This document shows, in pieces, positions 1-5,140 of a DNA stretch of 10,226 nt. The stretch is from assembly GCA_022777455.1 (NCBI GenBank), contig JALFGI010000199.1, positions 1 through 10,226 on the forward strand, written 5' to 3'. The translations under genes and the position numbers were made by a program. The stretch is from Clostridiales bacterium (lineage in GTDB: Bacteria; Bacillota_A; Clostridia; Oscillospirales; Oscillospiraceae). A model generated the notes under the pieces. It was given only the letters and a program-made list of their open reading frames with translations, had not been told where the DNA came from and searched no databases. How positions within the stretch are numbered: position 1 is the first letter of the stretch; each line of letters opens with the position of its first letter.

Positions 1-1235
1 CCTGCTGCGTCTCCGGCTGCGGCGATATCGTTATGGACGAGGAAAACAAGCAGTTCACTCTGGGCGGCAAGACCTTCCATGAGGGTGACTATATTTCCAT
101 CGACGGCTCCACCGGCAACATCTATGACGGAATCATCCCCACTGTGGACGCCGAAATCGCCGGCGAGTTCGGCCGTATCATGGCCCTGGCGGACAAGTAT
201 CGTAAGCTGAAGGTCCGCACCAATGCCGACACCCCCGCGGATGCCAGGAAGGCCCGGGAGCTGGGCGCCGAAGGCATCGGCCTGTGCCGTACCGAGCATA
301 TGTTCTTCGAGGCTGACCGCATCGCCGCCTTCCGGGAGATGATCTGCTCTGATACCGCCGAGGAACGGGAAGTGGCTCTGGCCAAGATCCTGCCCTACCA
401 GCAGAGCGACTTTGAGAAGCTCTACGAGGCTCTGGAAGGCATGCCTGTGTGCATCCGCTTCCTGGATCCCCCGCTGCATGAGTTCGTCCCCACCAGCGAG
501 TATGAGATTGAAATGCTGGCCAAGGCGCAGCACAAGTCCGTTGCCAGCATCCATGCCATCATCGCCTCCCTGCATGAGTTCAACCCCATGATGGGTCACC
601 GCGGCTGCCGTCTGGCTGTCACCTATCCTGAGATCGCTGCCATGCAGACCAAGGCCGTCATCCGTGCCGCCATCAATGTGAAGAAGGCCCATCCTGATTG
701 GAACCTGGTTCCCGAGATCATGATCCCCCTGGTGGGTGAGGTCAAGGAGCTGGCTTACGTCAAGAAGGTTGTCGTCAAGACCGCCGACGAGGAGATCGCC
801 GCTGCCGGTATCGATATGCACTATCAGGTCGGCACCATGATCGAGATTCCCCGTGCCTGCCTGACCGCCGACGAGATCGCCAAGGAAGCCGAGTTCTTCT
901 GCTTCGGCACTAACGACCTGACCCAGATGACCTTCGGCTTCTCCCGCGACGATGCCGGCAAGTTCCTGGGCTCCTACTACGATGCCAAGATCTACGAAAA
1001 CGATCCCTTCGCCAAGCTGGATCAGGTTGGCGTCGGCTCTCTGATGAAGATGGCCATGAAGCTGGGCAAGGCGGTGCGTCCCGACCTGCACTGCGGCATC
1101 TGCGGCGAGCACGGCGGCGACCCCACGTCTGTGGAGTTCTGCCACAAGATCGGCCTGGACTATGTTTCCTGCAGCCCCTTCCGTGTGCCCATCGCCAGAC
1201 TGGCTGCCGCCCAGGCTGCCATCGCGGAGATGTAA
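1..1235 (+). CDS. ppdK: Pyruvate, phosphate dikinase, C-terminal part (5' end outside window)
   Basis: Catalyses the reversible cytosolic conversion of pyruvate + ATP + Pi to phosphoenolpyruvate + AMP + PPi. The reading frame is open from base 1, entering through CCVSGCGDIV, which in the family directly follows the phosphohistidine (TSHAAV) segment; that segment, the swivel histidine and the ATP-grasp domain lie upstream of the window. What is visible is about 410 of the usual ~875 residues: the end of the phosphohistidine domain, then the linker and the whole PEP/pyruvate-binding TIM barrel. Recognisable barrel motifs are LGAEGIGLCRTEHMFF, FNPMMGHRGCRLAVTYPEIA, GTMIEIPRA, FFCFGTNDLTQMTFGFSRDD and the catalytic-cysteine motif CGICGEHGGDP (Cys codon at 1101-1103), ending with SPFRVPIARLAAAQA. 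The ATG at 33 is internal and is not the true start. No frameshift or missing motif is visible. Identification is very secure; PEP synthase is excluded by the LCRTEHMFF and GFSRDDAGKF signatures. Confidence 0.97.
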   Translation, partial: CCVSGCGDIVMDEENKQFTLGGKTFHEGDYISIDGSTGNIYDGIIPTVDAEIAGEFGRIMALADKYRKLKVRTNADTPADARKARELGAEGIGLCRTEHMFFEADRIAAFREMICSDTAEEREVALAKILPYQQSDFEKLYEALEGMPVCIRFLDPPLHEFVPTSEYEIEMLAKAQHKSVASIHAIIASLHEFNPMMGHRGCRLAVTYPEIAAMQTKAVIRAAINVKKAHPDWNLVPEIMIPLVGEVKELAYVKKVVVKTADEEIAAAGIDMHYQVGTMIEIPRACLTADEIAKEAEFFCFGTNDLTQMTFGFSRDDAGKFLGSYYDAKIYENDPFAKLDQVGVGSLMKMAMKLGKAVRPDLHCGICGEHGGDPTSVEFCHKIGLDYVSCSPFRVPIARLAAAQAAIAEM

Positions 1236-1258
1236 TTTTCCGATCTTTTCATTCACAA

Positions 1259-1286
1259 AAGGGCTACTGCTTCGGCGGTAGCCCTT
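1259..1286 (+). terminator. Hairpin terminator after ppdK
   Basis: A 12-bp stem (1259-1270 with 1275-1286, one T-G wobble) is closed by a stable C(UUCG)G tetraloop and begins 24 bases after the ppdK stop. On the + strand it is followed by AACAATT instead of a real T-run, so it may be a weak terminator or a transcript-end stabiliser. Read on the - strand the stem is followed by TTTTGTG, so it may work in both directions. Confidence 0.65.
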
Positions 1287-1345
1287 AACAATTAAAAACG
1301 TAATACCCGAAAATTACAATTTGGCGGGCTGATACTGCAACACTT

Positions 1346-1490
1346 CTTGGCTCTCCCTTTGGGAGAGCTGTCAGCCGAACAGGCTGACTGAGAGGGTACT
1401 TCAGTAAGATAAGAGCACCCGAAATCAAACGATGCTGCCCTCTCAGTCTGCCCCTGCGGGGCAGCCGGCTCTCCCAAAGGGAGAGCCAAG
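1346..1490. repeat. MITE-like palindromic element with 23-bp perfect terminal inverted repeats
   Basis: The outer ends 1346-1368 and 1468-1490 are perfect inverted repeats of 23 bp, and each end can fold on itself (GCTCTCCC-TTT-GGGAGAGC). Inside each end lies a second hairpin: 1370-1376 with 1382-1388 on the left (GTCAGCC/GGCTGAC) and 1448-1454 with 1458-1464 on the right (CTGCCCC/GGGGCAG). Then comes a further inverted pair, TGAGAGGG (1389-1396) and CCCTCTCA (1438-1445). The 41-base centre has no open frame of note. No target-site duplication is evident. From memory this repeat type is common between genes in Faecalibacterium-like genomes, but I cannot search. It could be a non-autonomous mobile element or a structural intergenic repeat. 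Confidence 0.75.
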
Positions 1491-1637
1491 GGCGCTGCCG
1501 CACCAGTGCGATAGATTACGATTTACTGGGTGGTTCCCAATATCCGTACCATAATCCGGGCACGTGGGCTGTATTGGAATATCTGCCCCCAAAAATGTGC
1601 TTGTAGTCAGAATTTTGCTGTGATATGTGAATAACGC

Positions 1638-1646
1638 TGTTATACC
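1638..1646 (+). promoter_or_regulatory. Possible extended -10 promoter for citDEF
   Basis: TGTTATACC reads as an extended -10 element (TG-N-TATACC, four of six matches to TATAAT), about 28 bases upstream of the citD ribosome binding site region. No good -35 lies at 17-18 bases, so this is only a candidate. The operon needs some promoter here, because a hairpin and a repeat separate it from ppdK. Confidence 0.25.
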
Positions 1647-1680
1647 CATTTCGACACAATCCAGGTTAGGAGGCATTATC

Positions 1681-1950
1681 GTGAAGGTAACAAAAGCAGC
1701 AATGGCCGGGACACTGGAGTCCAGTGACATTATGATCACCCTGGAGCCGGGAGACGGCTGCGTGAAGATTGATCTTCAGTCCTCGGTGGATATGTATTAT
1801 CATGATCAGATCATGGACGTTCTGCAGGACGTTCTGCAACAAATGCAGGTGGACGATGCCAATGTCCGGGCGGTGGATCACGGCGCGTTGGACTGCACCA
1901 TCCGTGCCCGAATGACCACCGCCGTCAAACGGGCCTTGAAGGAGGGGTAA
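1681..1950 (+). CDS. citD: Citrate lyase acyl carrier protein (gamma subunit)
   Basis: Small acyl carrier subunit of citrate lyase; it holds the acetyl or citryl group on a phosphoribosyl-dephospho-CoA arm while the alpha and beta subunits act on it in the cytosol. The protein has 89 residues, normal for CitD. The N-terminus reads MKVTKAAMAGTLESSD, and Ser14 in the GTLESSD motif matches the serine that carries the prosthetic group in characterised CitD (established for Klebsiella). I chose the GTG at 1681 because GGAGG (1669-1673) lies 7 bases upstream and the family N-terminus begins there; an in-frame ATG at 1627 would add 18 unrelated residues with no ribosome binding site. It is first of the citDEF operon; its stop is followed 3 bases later by citE. 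Attachment of the arm needs CitX and CitG, neither of which is in this window. Confidence 0.95.
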   Translation: MKVTKAAMAGTLESSDIMITLEPGDGCVKIDLQSSVDMYYHDQIMDVLQDVLQQMQVDDANVRAVDHGALDCTIRARMTTAVKRALKEG

Positions 1951-1953
1951 ACG

Positions 1954-2829
1954 ATGAGAAGAACCATGCTGTTTCTTCCCGGCAATAATCCGAACATGAT
2001 CGCCAACGGCGGAATTCTTGGCTCGGACAGTATCATTCTGGACCTGGAGGATGCGGTTGCTCCGGATCAGAAGGATGCCGCCCGGGAGCTGGTAAAAAAT
2101 GCCCTGGTTGCTGTGGATTTCGGCAAATGTGAGATCATCATCCGCATCAACGGATTGGATACCCCCTACTGGGAGGAGGACCTGGAAGAGCTCATCCCCC
2201 TGAAGCCGGATGCCATCATGCCACCCAAGGTCAGCAGCGGAGATTATATCCGCCAGCTGGATGAAAAAATCACCCAGGTGGAGCAGAAAAACGGAATGAA
2301 GCCCGGTACCACAAAGCTGATTGCCCTGCTGGAAACTGCCCAGGGCATTGAAAATGCCTATGAGATTGCCTGTGCTTCGGAGCGGATGACGGCCATGTTC
2401 CTGGGGGCGGAGGACCTGACGGCGGACCTGCGCTGCGCCCGTACAAAAGAGGGCGGGGAAATCGCCTATGCCAGAGGCCGTATTGTCTGCGCTGCCAGAG
2501 CGGCGGGAATCGAGGTCTATGACACCCCCTTCACCGACGTGGAGGATCTGGAAGGCCTGGAGAAGGATGCCCGGCTGGCCAAGGGACTGGGCTTTACCGG
2601 AAAGGCTTCCATTTCTCCCCGGCATGTGGACTGCATCAACCGAGTGTTCAGTCCCACCCAAAAGGAAATTCAGTATGCTCTGGATGTGTTTGCGGCTATT
2701 GAACAGGCGAAGGCCATGGGCAAGGGCGCCATTTCCCTGCGGGGGAAGATGATCGACGCGCCCATTGTGCAGCGGGCAAAGATCGTGCTGGATGCGGCAC
2801 GGGAGATTGGAGGTCTTTTGGATGAGTAA
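1954..2829 (+). CDS. citE: Citrate lyase beta subunit (citryl-ACP lyase)
   Basis: Cleaves citryl-ACP into oxaloacetate and acetyl-ACP (EC 4.1.3.34), the second step of the citrate lyase cycle. The 291-residue length fits the HpcH/HpaI aldolase (CitE) family, a TIM barrel. Visible motifs are the N-terminal MRRTMLFLPGNNP, the LDLEDAV strand, the Arg-containing IIIRINGLDTP, and the two metal-binding acidic residues of the family: Glu127 in ALLETAQGI and Asp154 in FLGAEDLTADL, followed by GFTGKASISPRH near the C-terminus. A strong GGAGGGG lies upstream of the ATG at 1954, overlapping the end of citD, so the two are probably coupled. Its last 8 bases overlap citF. CitE-like proteins of other pathways exist (malyl- and methylmalyl-CoA lyases), but the citD and citF neighbours settle the role. 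Confidence 0.96.
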   Translation: MRRTMLFLPGNNPNMIANGGILGSDSIILDLEDAVAPDQKDAARELVKNALVAVDFGKCEIIIRINGLDTPYWEEDLEELIPLKPDAIMPPKVSSGDYIRQLDEKITQVEQKNGMKPGTTKLIALLETAQGIENAYEIACASERMTAMFLGAEDLTADLRCARTKEGGEIAYARGRIVCAARAAGIEVYDTPFTDVEDLEGLEKDARLAKGLGFTGKASISPRHVDCINRVFSPTQKEIQYALDVFAAIEQAKAMGKGAISLRGKMIDAPIVQRAKIVLDAAREIGGLLDE

Positions 2830-4225
2830 GGTAATCGGCAGCATTCGGGAGGCCATCCTGGCCAGCGGGCTGCGGGATGGGATGACCATCGGCTTCCACC
2901 ATCACCTGCGCAGCGGCGACCATGTGCTGAACATGGTGATGGAGGAAATTGCCGCTTTGGGCATTAAGGACATCACCATCAATGCAAGTTCCATTTTCGA
3001 TACCCATGCCCCCCTGATCGACCATATGAAAAACGGAGTGGTCACCGGTTTGATGACCAACTACATGGGCAGCCTGGTGGGCCGGGCTGTTTCGGAAGGG
3101 ATTCTCCGGAATCCCGTGATTTTCCACACCCACGGCTCCCGGGCCGCCAATCTGGAAACGGGGGTTGACCACATCGACGTGGCCTTCCTGGCGGCGCCCA
3201 CCGCAGATACCATGGGCAACTGTACCGGCAAAATCGGCAAATCCGCCTGCGGCTCCCTGGGCTATGCCTTTGCCGATGCCGCCTGTGCCGACAAGGTGGT
3301 GGTGATTACCGACCATCTGGTGCCATACCCCCTGAGTGATTTCTCCATTCCGGAGACCAATGTGGACTTTGTGGTGCAGGTGGAGTCCATCGGCGATCCC
3401 AACGGTATCGTCTCCGGCACCACCCGAATGCCCAAGGACCCGGTGGCACTGAAAATTGCGGAAACGGCAGCCAAGGCCATCGACGCTTCCGGCCTGCTGA
3501 AGGATGGCGTGTCCTTCCAGACCGGTGCCGGCGGTGCCTCCCTGGCGGTGGCCTCCTTCCTGAAGGAGATCATGCTCCGGCGGGGAATCCGGGGCAGCTT
3601 CGCCCTGGGCGGCATCACCGGCTACATTGTGGAAATGCTGAATGCCGGGCTGTTCGAGGCGATTCGGGATGTGCAGTGCTTTGATCTGAAGGCGGTGGAA
3701 TCCATCCGCACCAATCCCCGCCACCGGGAGATCAGCGCGACGCAATATGCCAGCCCCGCGGCAAAGAGCTGCGCGGCCACCTCTCTGGATGTGGTGGTAC
3801 TGGGTGCCACCCAGATCGATACCCAGTTCAATGTGAATGTGCATACCGACTCCATGGGCTATATCATCGGCGGCTCCGGCGGTCATACGGATGTGGCGGC
3901 AGGTGCCAAGCTGACCATCATCGTGGCCCCCCTCAGCCGGGCCAGAATGCCCATTGTGGTGGATCAGGTGCGCACCATTTCCACCCCCGGCTCCAGCGTG
4001 GATTTGCTGGTGACTCAGTTCGGCATCGCGGTGAATCCCGCCCGGCCGGAACTGAAGCAGGCGCTGCTGAAAGCCAACCTGCCGGTGAAGGAGATCACCC
4101 AGCTGCGGGACATGGTGATCCGGCTCAACGGAAAACCCAAGGATATCGTCATCCGGAAGGACCGGGTGGTTGCCAAGGTCCTGGGCAGGGATAATACGGT
4201 GCAGGATTTTATCTATCAGGTCTGA
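2822..4225 (+). CDS. citF: Citrate lyase alpha subunit (citrate:acetyl-ACP transferase)
   Basis: Exchanges the acetyl group on the acyl carrier subunit for citrate (EC 2.8.3.10), the first half of citrate cleavage; it belongs to the family I CoA-transferase-like fold and acts with CitD and CitE in the cytosolic complex. Recognisable stretches are SGLRDGMTIGFHHH, HTHGSRAANLETG, IDVAFLAAPTAD, SFQTGAGGASLAV, FALGGITGYIVEML, ATQIDTQFNVNVHTDS, SGGHTDVAAGA and PGSSVDLLVTQFGIAVNPARPE, all at the expected order and spacing. The start at ATG 2822 has GGAGG (2809-2813) 8 bases upstream and overlaps the citE stop by 8 bases. The protein has 467 residues, whereas enterobacterial CitF has about 510; the missing part is the leading ~45 residues before the AIRRSGLQDGMT-like region. 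The frame upstream of 2822 lies within citE and shows no family sequence, so the short form seems genuine. Confidence 0.95.
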   Translation: MSKVIGSIREAILASGLRDGMTIGFHHHLRSGDHVLNMVMEEIAALGIKDITINASSIFDTHAPLIDHMKNGVVTGLMTNYMGSLVGRAVSEGILRNPVIFHTHGSRAANLETGVDHIDVAFLAAPTADTMGNCTGKIGKSACGSLGYAFADAACADKVVVITDHLVPYPLSDFSIPETNVDFVVQVESIGDPNGIVSGTTRMPKDPVALKIAETAAKAIDASGLLKDGVSFQTGAGGASLAVASFLKEIMLRRGIRGSFALGGITGYIVEMLNAGLFEAIRDVQCFDLKAVESIRTNPRHREISATQYASPAAKSCAATSLDVVVLGATQIDTQFNVNVHTDSMGYIIGGSGGHTDVAAGAKLTIIVAPLSRARMPIVVDQVRTISTPGSSVDLLVTQFGIAVNPARPELKQALLKANLPVKEITQLRDMVIRLNGKPKDIVIRKDRVVAKVLGRDNTVQDFIYQV

Positions 4226-4258
4226 GAGAACACGAGGCTGTCTCACGCTGAACCGCTC

Positions 4259-4275
4259 CCTGTCAAGTAGACAGG
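4259..4275. repeat. Short hairpin CCTGTC/GACAGG
   Basis: A 6-bp perfect stem (4259-4264 with 4270-4275) around AAGTA lies 34 bases after citF. It may be part of an old insertion-sequence end or a minor transcript-end structure; see the finding on 4240-4379. Confidence 0.4.
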
Positions 4276-4296
4276 TGAAAAAACAAAAATCTTTTT

Positions 4297-4332
4297 ACCA
4301 GGATTCCAGAAATGGAGTCCTGGTTTTCTTTT
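4297..4332 (+). terminator. Intrinsic terminator of the citDEF operon
   Basis: A 12-bp stem (4297-4308 with 4313-4324, one T-G wobble) with a GAAA tetraloop is followed directly by TTTCTTTT, 72 bases after the citF stop. It is the first strong terminator after the operon. An A-rich stretch precedes it, so it could also work on the - strand. Confidence 0.85.
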
Positions 4333-4405
4333 ATGCAGCTTCCAGCAAGCTGCGGTAAGTAGCCGGCGGCAAACAGTGCAAATTGTAATTTGTAGGGATG
4401 CCATC

Positions 4406-4430
4406 GTAGGGGCGGCTACCAGCCGCCCGC
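4406..4430. repeat. GC-rich palindromic repeat, single unit
   Basis: GGGCGGCT (4410-4417) and AGCCGCCC (4421-4428) form a perfect 8-bp hairpin with a 3-base loop, preceded by GTAG. The form GTAGGGG-x-GGCT-NNN-AGCC matches the two ends of the element at 4481-4626 with changed stem bases, so it looks like a lone half-element of the same family. Confidence 0.6.
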
Positions 4431-4480
4431 AACGTAACGGAACTGCGCGCTTGGTTGAATGGCATGCAATCCGTACCCAT

Positions 4481-4626
4481 TGTAGGGGAGGCTCTCAGCC
4501 TCCCGCCAAGTTCCGGGTCCTGCGTGTTCGGTTGAATGATACCACGTCCGACACAGTACGAATTCGCCCAAGCTGATTCGTGATTGTAGGTTTGTACCGC
4601 GCGGGAGGCTGCGAGCCTCCCCTACA
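4481..4626. repeat. MITE-like element with 26-bp hairpin-forming terminal inverted repeats
   Basis: The ends 4481-4506 and 4601-4626 are inverted repeats of 26 bp with a single mismatch at the centre. Each end folds alone into an 8-bp hairpin (GGGAGGCT-CTC-AGCCTCCC on the left; GGGAGGCT-GCG-AGCCTCCC on the right). The outer termini read TGTAGGGG and CCCCTACA. The element is 146 bases long, nearly the same length and design as the unrelated-sequence element at 1346-1490. The centre holds no gene. No clear target duplication is seen. It could be a non-autonomous mobile element or a paired structural repeat. Confidence 0.7.
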
Positions 4627-4648
4627 GGGGCTGCGTAATTATTTTACT

Positions 4649-4737
4649 GCGCTGGAATGTTACCGGGCTTTACCCAGGAGTCCCGGACAACACACCGGTC
4701 CGGTGCGCCATTGTCCGCGGGCACTGCCCGCCAATTT
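4649..4737 (+). repeat. Dispersed ~88-bp repeat, copy 1
   Basis: This segment matches the reverse complement of 10058-10146 along its whole length, with identical blocks of 15, 16 and 18 bases in the same order and spacing. It contains two palindromes: CACCGG-T-CCGGTG (4693-4705) and GCGGGCA-C-TGCCCGC (4717-4731). It ends 33 bases before the btu promoter and is intergenic in both places. Confidence 0.75.
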
Positions 4738-4770
4738 ACCGCGCTGCTGTGCCCTCCTCAAAAAATACAG

Positions 4771-4799
4771 TTGACTGTTACGGCTGAGAGGGCTATAAT
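4771..4799 (+). promoter_or_regulatory. Sigma-A type promoter of the cobalamin transport operon
   Basis: TTGACT (4771-4776) and a perfect TATAAT (4794-4799) are 17 bases apart, close to the ideal housekeeping promoter. Transcription should begin near 4806, placing the whole riboswitch (from 4820) in the 5' leader. Confidence 0.88.
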
Positions 4800-4817
4800 G
4801 AGCATGACAAATGAATA

Positions 4818-5000
4818 GCCAGTGTATCTGTGCGGAAACGCACGGCGGTGGAAGCGGGCGCTTTTGCCGTCATAGGAATCGGATGAAATTTCCGGGCTGT
4901 CCCAGTAACCGTGAAGCTGACGAAGGCATCATAAACCACTGCGAAAGCGGGAAGGTGTGCCGGTAGGATGAAGCAAAGCCGGGAGACTTGTTTACACTGT
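4818..5000 (+). promoter_or_regulatory. Cobalamin riboswitch aptamer
   Basis: RNA sensor that binds adenosylcobalamin or a related cobamide and controls the genes downstream. The closing stem P1 is CAGTGTA (4820-4826) with TACACTG (4993-4999). The conserved core GGAATCGGATGAAATTTCC runs on to GGGCTGTCCCAGTAACCGTGA (4875-4914). Then come CCACTGCGAAAGCGGGAAGG (about 4937-4955) and the B12 box AAGCCGGGAGACTTG (4976-4990), all in family order. A GTGCG-GAAA-CGCAC hairpin near 4830-4843 fits an early peripheral stem. It sits between a strong promoter and a terminator in the leader of a btuFCD-type operon, which fits B12 repression of uptake. The exact ligand form cannot be told by eye. Confidence 0.93.
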
Positions 5001-5068
5001 GAATGATCTTTTTCCCCTGGGGTGGGAATTGCTATGAAATCGGGGGCTTGCTGGCTCCGGATTCCGTT

Positions 5069-5096
5069 AGTGTTCCTCAGGGAGGAGCACTTTTTT
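5069..5096 (+). terminator. Riboswitch-controlled intrinsic terminator
   Basis: A 10-bp stem (5069-5078 with 5082-5091, one T-G wobble) with a 3-base loop ends in six Ts, 44 bases before btuF. This is the natural OFF switch of the cobalamin riboswitch: ligand binding should favour it. The alternative antiterminator pairing is not obvious to me; GGAAT near 5035 with ATTCC at 5061-5065 is one weak candidate. Confidence 0.88.
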
Positions 5097-5140
5097 GTTC
5101 CTCTGGCGAAGTCATTTGATCATTTTGAAGGAGGGACACC

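Larger units (their letters stand above)
1236..1680. other. Gene-free stretch between ppdK and citD
   Basis: These 445 bases hold the ppdK hairpin (1259-1286), an AAATTACAATTT palindrome (1311-1322), the MITE-like element (1346-1490) and then about 190 bases leading to citD. In the last part I see only a weak possible promoter near 1638-1646 and the citD ribosome binding site. Short open frames here lack ribosome binding sites and recognisable sequence. No tRNA or riboswitch was recognised. Confidence 0.7.
4226..5140. other. Long gene-free stretch between citF and btuF
   Basis: These 915 bases hold no convincing gene. In order they carry a CCTGTC/GACAGG hairpin (4259-4275), the citF terminator (4297-4332), a GCAGCTT/AAGCTGC hairpin (4335-4353), an AAATTGTAATTT palindrome (4380-4391), a GC-rich hairpin repeat (4406-4430), a MITE-like element (4481-4626), a dispersed repeat (4649-4737), a promoter (4771-4799), a cobalamin riboswitch and its terminator. 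Short + strand open frames at 4376-4576 and 4580-4774 are built from the repeats and lack ribosome binding sites. Confidence 0.7.

Noticed and set aside
1627..1680. Upstream ATG start for citD
   Set aside because: Adds 18 residues with no family similarity and no ribosome binding site, whereas GTG 1681 has GGAGG at 7 bases and places the modified serine at position 14.
1685..4225. citDEF considered as a non-citrate CitE-like aldolase cluster
   Set aside because: The co-encoded acyl carrier with GTLESSD and a clear CitF make citrate lyase the only reasonable reading.
1666..4246. Two long minus-strand open frames (407 and 516 residues) opposite citDEF
   Set aside because: Same pattern: antisense to secure genes, low-complexity composition, no ribosome binding site or domain recognised.
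4406..4737. Cluster of palindromes considered as a CRISPR array
   Set aside because: Units differ in sequence, orientation and spacing, with no regular spacers and no cas gene in the window.
4376..4774. Two small plus-strand open frames of 66 and 64 residues
   Set aside because: They are made of palindromic repeats, lack ribosome binding sites and have no recognisable protein sequence.
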